A DNA stretch of 64,000 bases from UBA5734 sp964528645 (GTDB lineage Bacteria > Bacillota > Clostridia > Saccharofermentanales > UBA5734): positions 34,176 through 98,175 of the forward strand of contig CAZGSR010000001.1 of assembly GCA_964528645.1 (NCBI GenBank). Reading direction: 5' to 3'. Positions 1 through 8,490 of this stretch are shown in pieces; position 1 is the stretch's first letter; every line of letters begins with the position of its first letter. Below the pieces are notes generated by a model. The model was not told the origin of the DNA. It worked only from the letters and a program-made list of their open reading frames with translations, and ran no database searches. A program made the translations under genes and the position numbers.

Positions 1-260
1 CAATATCTTTGCTGGCTGATGGCACGGATCATGGGATCTGGGCTGCTGGGTTTTAAATCGAGAAATGGGCCATGCAGCGATTTGGGCTGCTTCAATTCGC
101 GAAACAGGCGTTTGTAGCGCAGGACCAGATCCTCGGTTTCTGTCTCGCTCGGATTAGGTTCTGTGAAATCCTGGATTTCGACGCCCAGACCGAGGCGATT
201 ATAGGTTGAAACGTCCAGTTCATCAATGGTGCTGATGCAGTTCAAAATGTTCCTGCGCAT
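1..260 (-). CDS. Sugar phosphate isomerase/epimerase-like protein (3' end beyond window)
   Basis: Only the first 86 codons are in the window; the gene runs off the left edge. The N-terminus contains NRLGLGVEIQDFTEP and then LHGPFLDLKP followed by a Ser-Pro-Asp turn, which is the pattern of xylose-isomerase-like TIM barrels (strand 1 and strand 2 with the HGP turn). The ATG at 258-260 is preceded by GGAGGA at a 6-base gap, so the start is well supported. Substrate cannot be told from this fragment. It lies downstream of glgP on the same strand, separated by a long inverted repeat. What is seen: start, RBS and family-like motifs; what is inferred: the family. Confidence 0.7.
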   Translation of the reverse strand, partial: MRRNILNCISTIDELDVSTYNRLGLGVEIQDFTEPNPSETETEDLVLRYKRLFRELKQPKSLHGPFLDLKPSSPDPMIRAISQQRY

Positions 261-285
261 GGAGGGTCCTCCAGTGTGATGTTAC

Positions 286-326
286 GAAAGTCCACTCTCG
301 GTACCTTGTACCAAAAGTGGACTTTC
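286..326. repeat. Nested perfect inverted repeat between glgP and the isomerase-like gene
   Basis: Outer arms GAAAGTCCACT (286-296) and AGTGGACTTTC (316-326) are exact complements, and inside them GGTAC (300-304) pairs with GTACC (308-312). No T-run follows on either strand, so it is not a standard intrinsic terminator. It sits 26 bases upstream of the isomerase-like start codon and 27 bases beyond the glgP stop. It could be an operator, an RNA hairpin protecting the glgP mRNA end, or a U-less terminator. Confidence 0.7.
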
Positions 327-352
327 TAATCGATAATCCCCAGGGTCAGTTT

Positions 353-2728
353 TCAGATCTTGGCGCTATCGACTTTCCAGATTTCGCTGGCATAGTCGTG
401 GATCGTGCGATCGGAGCTGAAGAAGCCGCTACGGACGATGTTGACCCAGCATTTGCGGGCCCAGTCGAGGCGGTCACGATAAACGCGGTCGGTGTACTGG
501 CGAGCTTTGCGGTAATCGTCGAAATCACCCAGGACATAGAATGGATCCGCTGGCTGCCAGTTGGAGCCGTAGAGCAGGCCATTGTAGAGGTCCTGGAACA
601 TGCCAGTACCCTCGTCATTGAAGGTACCATCGACCAGGGTGTCGACGCAGCGTTTCAGTCCCGGGATGTTGTTGTACTGCCACTGCGGATTGTAGTAGCC
701 TTTGGCCGCATGGAAATCCTCGACCTTCTGGCCGAAAATGAAGCAATTTTCCGGTCCTACGGCGCCGGCGATCTCGATGTTGGCCCCATCGTACGTGCCA
801 ATGGTCAGCGCACCATTCATCATGAACTTCATGTTGCCGGTTCCGGACGCTTCCAGGCCGACAGTCGAAATCTGCTCAGAAAGATCCGAGGCCGGGAAAA
901 TCATCTCGGCGCGCGAGACATTGTAATTGGCTATGAAGACGACCTTGATCCGGTCTTTGACATCCGGGTCGTTATTGACCAGACGGGCAATTTCGTTGAT
1001 GAACTTGATCGTCGCCTTGGCTTTGAAATAGCCGGGTGCAGCCTTAGCCGCAAAAATATACGTACGCGGATGGATGTCCAAGGCTGGATTGTCCTTGATC
1101 TGGAAATAAGTGGACAGGATATCAAATGCATTCAGCAGCTGGCGCTTGTACTCATGGAGACGCTTGATCTGGACATCGAAAATCGAATCCGGATCGATCT
1201 TGATCCCTTCGTTTTTCAAGATATAATCAGCCAGTTTCTCTTTGCGCTGGCGCTTGATTTCCAAAAATTGGTTCATGACCGAATCATCCGCTTTATATTT
1301 TTCCAGATCCTTGAGGGTTTCCAGACTGGTGACCCAGGCATCACTGCCAGCCAATCCGGTCAGCAGACCAGCCAGCTCCGGATTGCACGTTCTCAGCCAG
1401 CGGCGGGGGGTGACACCATTCGTCTTGTTGCTGAATTTCTCCGGCCAGAGTTCATGGAAATCACGCAGCGTGTCCGTTTTGAGAATCTGTGTGTGCAGGG
1501 CTGCGACACCATTGATCGAGAAAGAACCATAGCAGGCAAGCCAGGCCATGCGGATCTTGCCGTCACCCAGAGGCGCCAGGTAATTGATCCGGTCGTATTG
1601 CATCCCTCGGGCCTGCATATCCTGGCGGAACAGTTGGTCGATGTGGCTGATGATCTCCATGATGCGCGGAAACAGGAAATGGAAGATGCTGATATCCCAC
1701 TTTTCCAGCGCTTCAGCCATGACGGTGTGATTGGTGTAGGCAAAGGTTTTCGAAGTAATGGCCCAGGCTTCATCCCAGCCCATGCCGTGCTCATCCATCA
1801 GGAGGCGCATCAGCTCCGGAATGCCGATGACCGGGTGAGTGTCATTGAGCTGGATGCTGTGCCATTCCGCAAAATTCTTCAGATTGCCGTCATGGGTTTT
1901 CAGGTGTTCGCGGATGATGCTCTGCAGCGAGGCTGAGACGAAGAAATATTGTTGGCGGACACGCAGGACTTTGCCGTCATAAGAGGTGTCGTTCGGATAC
2001 AGGACTCGATAGATGTCATTGACCCGGTTCCTGTGCAGAACAGCATCGTCAAAACGTTGGGAATTAAACAGATTGAAGTCGAATTCTACCGCAGGCTCAG
2101 CGCGCCAGAGGCGCAGGGTGTTGACATTATCCGTGCCGAAGCCGGTGATCGGCATGTCATAGGGGACAGCAAACACATCCATGTCATTGTAGTGGACCAG
2201 GACCTTCTCATCATCACGGCGTACCACAAATGGATAGCCCCGTTCCATCCAGACATCCGGATACTCTTTCTGGAATCCGTTCTCGATGGCCTGGCGGAAC
2301 AGGCCGTAGCGGTAGAGGATGCCATAACCAGTCACGGGCAGGTTCTGGGTGGCACAGGAGTCAAGGAAACAGGCCGCAAGACGGCCCAGGCCACCATTGC
2401 CGAGCGCGGCATCATTTTCCTGCTCTTCCAAGGTTGTCAGATCGAAACCCAGGCTGGCCACAGCATCCCGGACCGTGTCGTAGAGACCGAGATTGACCAG
2501 ATTATTGACCAGAGAACGACCTTCGAGGAATTCGGCTGAGAAATAATGGGCTTGCCTTTGCCGCGCATAATGGGCGATGGAAGTCTCCCACCGGTCAGCC
2601 AGCATTTCGACTACCGTACGGGACAAGGCTGTCCAGAACTCGAACGGACTGGCCGTATCCGGCTGGTGGGCATATTCAGATCGTAAGTGGTTGATGATTT
2701 TATCTTTAACCTGTTCAACAGTCGTCAA
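353..2728 (-). CDS. glgP: Glycogen/alpha-glucan phosphorylase
   Basis: Releases glucose-1-phosphate from glycogen or maltodextrin by phosphorolysis; cytoplasmic. The 791-residue product matches the family over its length, with ALGNGGLGRLAACFLDS near residue 110 and the pyridoxal-phosphate site EASGTGNMKF, whose lysine is about residue 634, followed by NGALTIGTYDGANIE. The start is TTG at 2726-2728, with AGGAGG at 2737-2742 (gap 8); no ATG is better placed. A consensus-like promoter lies at 2796-2825. No other glycogen genes are present in the window. The nearest downstream gene on the strand is the isomerase-like fragment. Family assignment is secure; the preferred glucan is not decidable. 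Confidence 0.97.
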   Translation of the reverse strand: MTTVEQVKDKIINHLRSEYAHQPDTASPFEFWTALSRTVVEMLADRWETSIAHYARQRQAHYFSAEFLEGRSLVNNLVNLGLYDTVRDAVASLGFDLTTLEEQENDAALGNGGLGRLAACFLDSCATQNLPVTGYGILYRYGLFRQAIENGFQKEYPDVWMERGYPFVVRRDDEKVLVHYNDMDVFAVPYDMPITGFGTDNVNTLRLWRAEPAVEFDFNLFNSQRFDDAVLHRNRVNDIYRVLYPNDTSYDGKVLRVRQQYFFVSASLQSIIREHLKTHDGNLKNFAEWHSIQLNDTHPVIGIPELMRLLMDEHGMGWDEAWAITSKTFAYTNHTVMAEALEKWDISIFHFLFPRIMEIISHIDQLFRQDMQARGMQYDRINYLAPLGDGKIRMAWLACYGSFSINGVAALHTQILKTDTLRDFHELWPEKFSNKTNGVTPRRWLRTCNPELAGLLTGLAGSDAWVTSLETLKDLEKYKADDSVMNQFLEIKRQRKEKLADYILKNEGIKIDPDSIFDVQIKRLHEYKRQLLNAFDILSTYFQIKDNPALDIHPRTYIFAAKAAPGYFKAKATIKFINEIARLVNNDPDVKDRIKVVFIANYNVSRAEMIFPASDLSEQISTVGLEASGTGNMKFMMNGALTIGTYDGANIEIAGAVGPENCFIFGQKVEDFHAAKGYYNPQWQYNNIPGLKRCVDTLVDGTFNDEGTGMFQDLYNGLLYGSNWQPADPFYVLGDFDDYRKARQYTDRVYRDRLDWARKCWVNIVRSGFFSSDRTIHDYASEIWKVDSAKI

Positions 2729-2760
2729 TGGAATATCCTCCTAAATGATCGAAAATAATC

Positions 2761-2770
2761 GAATCGATTC
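2761..2770. promoter_or_regulatory. Palindrome in the glgP leader
   Basis: GAATCGATTC is a perfect 10-base palindrome about 20-30 bases downstream of the predicted glgP transcription start. The adjoining decamer ATCGATAATC (2771-2780) recurs exactly at 329-338, just past the other end of glgP. Two 8-base direct repeats TTAACACA lie further upstream at 2843-2850 and 2854-2861. These are possible regulator sites; none matches a motif I can name. Confidence 0.35.
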
Positions 2771-2795
2771 ATCGATAATCTAACTAACACGGCCC

Positions 2796-2825
2796 ATTAT
2801 AAGCCCTGCTGTCAAAAAACGTCAA
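2796..2825 (-). promoter_or_regulatory. Predicted sigma-A promoter of glgP
   Basis: On the minus strand, -35 TTGACG (2820-2825), an 18-base spacer and -10 TATAAT (2796-2801). The predicted transcript starts near 2789, about 60 bases before the glgP start. Confidence 0.65.
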
Positions 2826-2945
2826 TCAAAACTGTCATTCGTTTAACACACGGTTAACACATCGGGATGTTCGAAAACCTCGAAACTGATCACGCCTGTT
2901 GATCGATCCCTCTGTAAATGGGCACGTTTCGAGCCTGTTCCTGGA

Positions 2946-2975
2946 TTGTATCCCTCGGTCTTTATCGCTTAAGAT
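2946..2975 (+). promoter_or_regulatory. Possible promoter of the prepilin peptidase gene
   Basis: TTGTAT (2946-2951), 18-base spacer, TAAGAT (2970-2975), about 22 bases upstream of the start codon. The match is moderate. The divergent glgP promoter is 120 bases away. Confidence 0.4.
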
Positions 2976-2997
2976 AAGGACATCGAGGTGATACTCC

Positions 2998-3753
2998 ATG
3001 AATATGCTAGATTTCCTGTTGCTCATCCCGGGAGGATTCATGGGCTTTTGGGCTTGGCTGACCTATCGCCGCCTGCCATCTGACTGGCTGGTCGAGTATG
3101 GAGAAACAGTTGTGCCACCGGAGCTCGAGCCAGGGCAGCGCACCAGGTTTCTGCCCGATGGGCTATTCCTGGTTATGCTGTCAGCCATCCTGGTTACAGC
3201 GGGGTGGCAGCGCATTCAACCGCTGGTCCTCTTTATCCTTTATATACTTTCCAGCTTCCTGATGCTGGTGATCTTGCTTGCTGACTGGAAAACCAGAATC
3301 ATTCCGGATCCTTTGACTGCTGGACTGGCCCTCTTGGCTCTCGTTCATGCCTTGGTCCAGATTTGGCATCAGGGCTGGTCATTTACCGAGCTGGGCTTTC
3401 GCCTTCTGGCCGGTGTGCTGGCTGGAGTCCTGTTTCTGCTGATTGGCTGGATTGGCAGCCGGATCGCCGGCCAGGATGCCATGGGTATGGGCGATGTCAA
3501 GCTGATCATCCCCTGTGTCTGGATGCTCGATCACCGTCTGGCAGCCAGCCTTGTCTTCCTGTCTTTCCTGACTGCCTCCTTTTTTGCCATTCCACTCCTG
3601 GTCAAAAAATATGCCCCCCGGAAACCTTCAGATGTTGAGCCAGACGGGGCACTGGCGTTTGGCCCCTTCATTGTCATCGCTACGTGGCTGGTCTTTTTGC
3701 TCGAACCAGAAATCACACGGTTCTGGGCCTTCTACCTGGGCCAATTCCAATGA
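2998..3753 (+). CDS. A24-family prepilin peptidase
   Basis: Membrane aspartyl protease that cleaves leader peptides of type IV pilin-like proteins. The 251-residue product is almost all membrane segments. Both catalytic motifs are present: Asp96 within ADWKTRIIPDP and Asp166 within GMGDVK. A conserved AFGPFI follows near residue 220. It lacks the N-terminal Cys-rich methyltransferase region of the long PilD type; the N-terminal third is a short extra-membrane loop instead. The ATG follows GAGGTG with a 7-base gap. No pilin or pilus assembly genes are in the window, so its substrates are elsewhere. The next gene overlaps its stop codon, suggesting translational coupling. Confidence 0.85.
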   Translation: MNMLDFLLLIPGGFMGFWAWLTYRRLPSDWLVEYGETVVPPELEPGQRTRFLPDGLFLVMLSAILVTAGWQRIQPLVLFILYILSSFLMLVILLADWKTRIIPDPLTAGLALLALVHALVQIWHQGWSFTELGFRLLAGVLAGVLFLLIGWIGSRIAGQDAMGMGDVKLIIPCVWMLDHRLAASLVFLSFLTASFFAIPLLVKKYAPRKPSDVEPDGALAFGPFIVIATWLVFLLEPEITRFWAFYLGQFQ

Positions 3754-4703
3754 ACCGCACCGCAGCCGGCACGCTCCTGATCATCCATACAGTCCTGACG
3801 CTGGCTTTGCAGCTTGCGGCCATGGCGCAACCTTCGTGGACCAGGTGGCTGACGCAAAGCTCCCTCCAGAGTCTGGTCAGCCGCGCGGTCCTGATGCAGG
3901 GGGGTCTGATCCTCCTGCCGACTCTGCTCGTCATCCTGATCGACCATATACCGGCCCAGGAGGTCTGGGGTGGCCGGTCCCGCGATGGCAGCCTGATCCT
4001 GGCAGCCGTCATCGGTGTTCCGGCTGCCGTCGTTTTCCACGGGCTCAACAATCTCTCGGTCTATTTCATGCTGCGCCTGGGGTGGCAGCTGCCCGGACCG
4101 GACAGCAGCGATGACTATCTGGTTCATCTCTGGCAGCAGCCCTTGACAGTCGCAGGCATCCTGATCCTGGTCCGTGTATTAGCTCCTGCCCTGATCGAAG
4201 AGCTGATGTTTCGTGGCGTCATCCTGAGCAGCCTGGGGGCTCAATTGACGCCGGGACTGGCCATTTTCTGGCAAGCCGTCGCCTTTGCCCTGTTTCACAA
4301 CGATCCGTTTTTCCTTGTTTCACCGTTTCTGGCCGGTCTTTTGCTCGGTTTTCTGCGTGCCCATGGTGGCAGCCTACTACCCAGCATCCTGGCTCATGCA
4401 TCACTCAACCTGACGTTGATTGTCCTCACGCCACTCCTGCCCCGCCTGACAGCCCAGTATCTGAATCTGCCGACCCGTTCCACGCAGTCGATCTTCTACG
4501 CGTCCCTGATCGCTACTTTCCTGGCTGCCGTGGCCCTGATCCCATTGCTGGCCCTGATGGGGCGACTGCAGAACAAGCTTCCAGCCAGGTTACCTGGATC
4601 GGGGCAGGCCGCCCATGTTTCTCTGCCAGGTGGACTCTTGTTTGCATTGGCTTTGCTGGTGCTTCTTGCTACAATTGGAGTGACGTACTATCAGGCCGTC
4701 TGA
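3750..4703 (+). CDS. CPBP-family intramembrane metalloprotease
   Basis: Predicted 317-residue membrane protein of the CPBP (CAAX protease / bacteriocin-processing, Abi) family. The three motifs are in order: EELMFRG (EExxxR), then FALFH (FxxxH), then HASLNL with the third-motif His and Asn. About eight hydrophobic segments are visible. The ATG at 3750 overlaps the preceding TGA in an ATGA arrangement; a longer reading from 3684 would overlap the peptidase by 70 bases and is less likely. Known members process peptides or prenylated proteins, or confer bacteriocin immunity; which applies here is open. The link with a prepilin peptidase is by coupling only. Confidence 0.82.
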   Translation: MNRTAAGTLLIIHTVLTLALQLAAMAQPSWTRWLTQSSLQSLVSRAVLMQGGLILLPTLLVILIDHIPAQEVWGGRSRDGSLILAAVIGVPAAVVFHGLNNLSVYFMLRLGWQLPGPDSSDDYLVHLWQQPLTVAGILILVRVLAPALIEELMFRGVILSSLGAQLTPGLAIFWQAVAFALFHNDPFFLVSPFLAGLLLGFLRAHGGSLLPSILAHASLNLTLIVLTPLLPRLTAQYLNLPTRSTQSIFYASLIATFLAAVALIPLLALMGRLQNKLPARLPGSGQAAHVSLPGGLLFALALLVLLATIGVTYYQAV

Positions 4704-4736
4704 AAAATCCCTGCAACGACAGACAAGGGGGCACCC

Positions 4737-6005
4737 ATGCCAGAATCCGGTAAAGTACAACGTGACTTGGCCACAATCGTCACCATCATCAAATACCTCC
4801 TGATCTCTGCCCTCGTGATTGCCCTGATTTATCTCAGTTTTCGCCTGTTTATCCTGCTCTTGCCCTTTGTCGCCGGTCTGGTCCTGGCCAGGAGCGCGAT
4901 CGCCCTGGCCAACCGGATCCATCCGCCCCGTCCTCCGTCAGCCCTGCCAGCTGGTACCAAAAACAATCACACCACCGGGCCCAGATCGGAAAATACCCCT
5001 GAATCGTCTGCCAGCCCCGATTCCGCTGCGGCGCAGGAAGACACTTCTGCCCCTCCTGCAGCCCTCCTGAACATCCGCTGGGCTGTAGCCATCTACATCA
5101 TCCTGGTCATCGCCCTGATTGCCCTGATTGCCGGGATCATTTTCATCAGCATCACCCAGTTGCGCGAGCTCGCCACTTATGTTCCCCAGTTCCTCAGCCA
5201 GACAGATATTGCGACTGTCGTCACCGACCAAGTACGGCGGCTAGCCGATCTGCTCGGTTTTGTCGATGAGCAGACACTGGCCGTGATCCAGCAATCCCTG
5301 GTCGAATGGCAGACAGGCCTGGTCAATGCCATTCCGACACTGGCCACCACGTTGCTGAACAGCCTGGGATCTTTCGTTGGCAATCTGCCAGCCATTTTCC
5401 TGGCCATCATTGTCATTCTGCTGTCTGGCTACTACTTCATTTCTGACAGTGCCAATCTCTACCATTTTTTAGACCGCAGCCTGAACAACAAGTCATTCCT
5501 GCAAAAGTCGGTCAATTTGTTCAACATCCTGTCGCAAACACTTCTGCGTGTCATTGGCGGCTACATGCTGCTGTTGATCATCACGTTTGCCATGGTACTG
5601 GTCGGATTAATCCTGATCGACATGCCCTATGCCGTGATCTTTGCCCTGCTGGCAGCTATTGTCGATTTCCTGCCTGTCCTTGGTATCAGTGCGACCATGA
5701 TCCCGATCGCAATCTACCAGTTCATCAATGCCAATTTCTGGGGCGGTATCGGTGCCCTGATCACCTTCCTGGTGGTCTCGGTCATCCGGCGCTTCATCGA
5801 GCCGCCGATCCTGGGCAATGCCTTGCGCTTGCATCCGATGGCTACACTGTTTTCAATGATCATTGGTGTGGCAGCCTATGGCCTGGGTGGTGTCCTCGTC
5901 GGACCGGTCATCCTGGTCATCGCCAAGGAAATCATGGCCCAGTTCGGCTTTGACCAGAAACTGCGCCACATGATTGGGGACCTGTTGTCGCGGGTTTTCG
6001 ACTGA
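4737..6005 (+). CDS. AI-2E family transporter (YtvI/PerM-like permease)
   Basis: A 422-residue polytopic membrane protein of the AI-2E transporter superfamily, whose members export or exchange small solutes or ions; the substrate here is unknown. The C-terminal half has the family pattern of long helices ending in IEPPILGNALRLHPMATL and a final glycine-rich GVLVGPVILV segment. Unusual is a roughly 50-residue Pro/Ser/Ala-rich linker (about residues 58-110) between the second and third membrane segments. AAGGGGG lies 6 bases before the ATG. It ends in a bidirectional terminator. It may be co-transcribed with the two genes upstream (33-base gap). Confidence 0.85.
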   Translation: MPESGKVQRDLATIVTIIKYLLISALVIALIYLSFRLFILLLPFVAGLVLARSAIALANRIHPPRPPSALPAGTKNNHTTGPRSENTPESSASPDSAAAQEDTSAPPAALLNIRWAVAIYIILVIALIALIAGIIFISITQLRELATYVPQFLSQTDIATVVTDQVRRLADLLGFVDEQTLAVIQQSLVEWQTGLVNAIPTLATTLLNSLGSFVGNLPAIFLAIIVILLSGYYFISDSANLYHFLDRSLNNKSFLQKSVNLFNILSQTLLRVIGGYMLLLIITFAMVLVGLILIDMPYAVIFALLAAIVDFLPVLGISATMIPIAIYQFINANFWGGIGALITFLVVSVIRRFIEPPILGNALRLHPMATLFSMIIGVAAYGLGGVLVGPVILVIAKEIMAQFGFDQKLRHMIGDLLSRVFD

Positions 6006-6011
6006 ACGATC

Positions 6012-6037
6012 AAAAGGCCGGCTCGAGCCGGCCTTTT
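6012..6037. terminator. Bidirectional intrinsic terminator
   Basis: AAAAGGCCGGCTC/GAGCCGGCCTTTT is a perfect 13-base-arm palindrome giving a G+C stem with an A-run on one side and T-run on the other. It serves the AI-2E gene (ends 6005) and the convergent U32 gene (ends 6048). Confidence 0.9.
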
Positions 6038-6047
6038 ATGTTTCCTG

Positions 6048-7334
6048 TCAGTTGCGCGTCGCTTGTCCCGGGGTGTCCTTGTCACCCAGTCGCCGAATGA
6101 AAGACCCCGGTGCGACAGGCTGGGGAACAGGCAGGAAATAAAACATTTTCGGGTGGGGTGTGCTGGTGATGGGCTGGCGTTCCAGATCGAGCAAACCCTG
6201 GACCTGGAACTCCAGATGGCGGCCCTTGGGCTGAACCAGTTCAACCGTTTCACCGGCACTGACTTTGTTGCGCTGCTGGACGAATACCAGGCCACTCTCC
6301 GGCAAGTAGGCTTCGACAACACCGATAACAGCCGCTTCCCGGACCTGTGTATCCTGGAGGAAGATCTTGGCATCGTCAGCAGGGCGGTTGAAATAAAACC
6401 CTGTATCAAATGGCCTGTGTACCGTCTTGCTCAGGTCAGACAACCAGGCCGGATCGACTGTGTAGTGTCCGGGATCGGCCAGGTACTGGTCGATGGCCTC
6501 ACGGTAGGCTTTGACGACGGTTGCCACATAAAAGGCGCTCTTGACCCGTCCTTCGATTTTAAAACTGTCTATGCCAGCCGCATGCAAAGCCGGTAGATGC
6601 TCAATCATGCACAGGTCACGCGAATTCATCAGGTAGGTTCCACGTTCATCTTCCGTCATCAGCAGGGGTTGGTCTGGGCGTTTGACCTCACGCACTTCAT
6701 ATTCCCAGCGACAGGACTGGGCGCATTCCCCCTGGTTGGCCCCGCGGCCGGTCAGGAAATTGGACAGCAGGCAACGCCCAGAATAAGCCATGCACATCGC
6801 ACCATGGACAAAGGCTTCCAGCTCGATCTCTGGTGGCACCAGGTCCCGGATGGCCCTGATTTCATCCAGGCCCAGCTCCCGGGCCAGGACGATGCGGCTG
6901 GCACCCTGGCGGGCCCAGAAACGGACGGATTCGGCATTGGTTACGCTGGCCTGGGTGCTGATGTGGATGGGTATTTCCGGGGCCTCTTCCCTGGCTACGG
7001 CGAAAATCCCAGGATCGGAAATAATCAGCGCATCCGGGCCGATGCGATGGATCGCCCGCATGAATTCACGCAAGGCAGTCATGTCCGCAGGATGGGCCAG
7101 GATATTGGCTGCGACATAGGTCTTGACCTGATGTGCATGGGCATAGTGGATGGCATCTGACACTTCATCCAGGGTGAAATTTCCGCTCTGGGCGCGCAGA
7201 CTGAACAGCTTGCTGCCCAGGTAGACCGCATCAGCGCCATAGGCGATGGCGGTCTCCAGTTTTTTCCGGTCACCGGCCGGGGCGAGGAGCTCCGGCCTTT
7301 TTACTTGCAGGGAACTGGCAGAAACGTCAGCCAT
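6048..7334 (-). CDS. U32-family peptidase-like protein (TrhP/RlhA type)
   Basis: The 428-residue product has the U32 signature at about residues 173-191 (E-A-F-x-H-G-A-x-C then G-R-C-x-L-S) and a cluster of cysteines at 181, 188, 204 and 208. PELLAPAGD near residue 14 and MNSRDLC further on are also typical. Characterised bacterial members (TrhP, RlhA) take part in hydroxylation of RNA, using prephenate, rather than proteolysis; I infer a tRNA wobble-uridine role by size and motif order. Its ATG overlaps the end of mltG by 8 bases, so it is the last gene of the DUF512-der-typA-mltG operon. Confidence 0.88.
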   Translation of the reverse strand: MADVSASSLQVKRPELLAPAGDRKKLETAIAYGADAVYLGSKLFSLRAQSGNFTLDEVSDAIHYAHAHQVKTYVAANILAHPADMTALREFMRAIHRIGPDALIISDPGIFAVAREEAPEIPIHISTQASVTNAESVRFWARQGASRIVLARELGLDEIRAIRDLVPPEIELEAFVHGAMCMAYSGRCLLSNFLTGRGANQGECAQSCRWEYEVREVKRPDQPLLMTEDERGTYLMNSRDLCMIEHLPALHAAGIDSFKIEGRVKSAFYVATVVKAYREAIDQYLADPGHYTVDPAWLSDLSKTVHRPFDTGFYFNRPADDAKIFLQDTQVREAAVIGVVEAYLPESGLVFVQQRNKVSAGETVELVQPKGRHLEFQVQGLLDLERQPITSTPHPKMFYFLPVPQPVAPGSFIRRLGDKDTPGQATRN

Positions 7335-8481
7335 TATCTTCCTGGTTATCCAGACTGGCAGCCTGGTATTTGGCTACCTTGGCAGTATGCTCATCGAGCG
7401 TATAGGAGAAGTCGCTGCTGCCTGTCCCGTCACCCTTGGCGACAAAGTAGAGGTAATCGTGGCTGGCTGGCCATAGGGCAGCTTTGATCGCCAGATCACC
7501 CGGCGAACAGATCGGCCCGGGCGGCAAGCCCTGATTCGTGTACGTATTGTAAGGACCTGTGATCGCGTCAATATCCGCCTGGGAGAGCCAGAGCTTTGTT
7601 TCCAGGCCTGCCTCCTTGCGCATGTAGTTGATGGTCGTATCTGTACCCAGGGGCATCTCCCGTTTCATCCGGTTCCAGAAAACTCCGGAAATCGTGCGCA
7701 TTTCCTCATTGAGGGACGTCTCGACCTGGACAATCGAGGCCAGGGTGATGGCCTCATCCAGCGAGATCCCCTGGGCTTGAGCCTGGTCGAAGTATTTGTC
7801 CTGCAGCTTTTTCTGGGCATTGTTGAGGAAGGTGCGGATGATGGTTTCCTCGTCCGTGTTCATGTCAAATTCGTAGGTGTCCGGATAGAGGTAGCCCTGG
7901 AGCAGCCAATCGCGGCCTGGCTTCGGATCAATGGCAGCAACAAACGGGTAGTCGATGAATAGCTGAGGATTCTTCATCAGGCTGTCGAGCCGCTTTTCAT
8001 CAAAGCTGACACCAGCAGCTGCCAGGCGTTCCTTGACCTCGCTGTAAGTCAGGCCTTCCGGGAACGTCACCCGGACGGCAATCGGCTTTTGGGTCAGGAT
8101 GTACATGATCTCATCATAGCTCATGTCATCCGTGACATAATGCGTTCCAGCCAGGTAGGCCCCATCAAAGCCATTGAATTTCGACAGGACCGTGAAAACC
8201 AGCGGATTGCTGATCACCTTGCGTGCCTTCAGGATTTCAGCGATGTCTGCCGTATCAGCCGCACGGGGGATGTAGATCTCGATCGCACCCTTGGTGTCCT
8301 TGCCGATTTTGAACTGATTTTCGTCTTCGGGCTTCAAAAACTCGGCATCGAGCTGGTCAAAGCGTGTATTCTGCGAGATGACATAGGTCATGCCAAAATA
8401 GAAGCCGATGGCGGAAATCACCAGCAGAACAAATATTGTGACAACAATCACCAGGGTGCGTTTGACGCGGCGAGCCAGCAT
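7327..8481 (-). CDS. mltG: Endolytic murein transglycosylase MltG (YceG-like)
   Basis: Cleaves nascent peptidoglycan strands and so terminates glycan elongation; anchored in the inner membrane. One N-terminal membrane segment (about residues 9-31), then an extracytoplasmic region. The family core runs from TLASIVQVET (about 247-255) through GVFWNRM, an LGTDTT-like patch, YNTYTNQGLPPGPI and YLYFVA. The first acidic residue often seen in this ASIVExET patch is Gln252 here, while Glu254 is kept; I cannot tell from memory whether that matters. The start is 9 bases after typA, consistent with one transcript. Confidence 0.92.
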   Translation of the reverse strand: MLARRVKRTLVIVVTIFVLLVISAIGFYFGMTYVISQNTRFDQLDAEFLKPEDENQFKIGKDTKGAIEIYIPRAADTADIAEILKARKVISNPLVFTVLSKFNGFDGAYLAGTHYVTDDMSYDEIMYILTQKPIAVRVTFPEGLTYSEVKERLAAAGVSFDEKRLDSLMKNPQLFIDYPFVAAIDPKPGRDWLLQGYLYPDTYEFDMNTDEETIIRTFLNNAQKKLQDKYFDQAQAQGISLDEAITLASIVQVETSLNEEMRTISGVFWNRMKREMPLGTDTTINYMRKEAGLETKLWLSQADIDAITGPYNTYTNQGLPPGPICSPGDLAIKAALWPASHDYLYFVAKGDGTGSSDFSYTLDEHTAKVAKYQAASLDNQEDNG

Positions 8482-8490
8482 ATTACCTCA

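Noticed and set aside
317..1936. Long plus-strand reading frame of 539 codons opposite glgP
   Set aside because: Antisense to a clear phosphorylase; its sequence has no family pattern and arises from codon bias.
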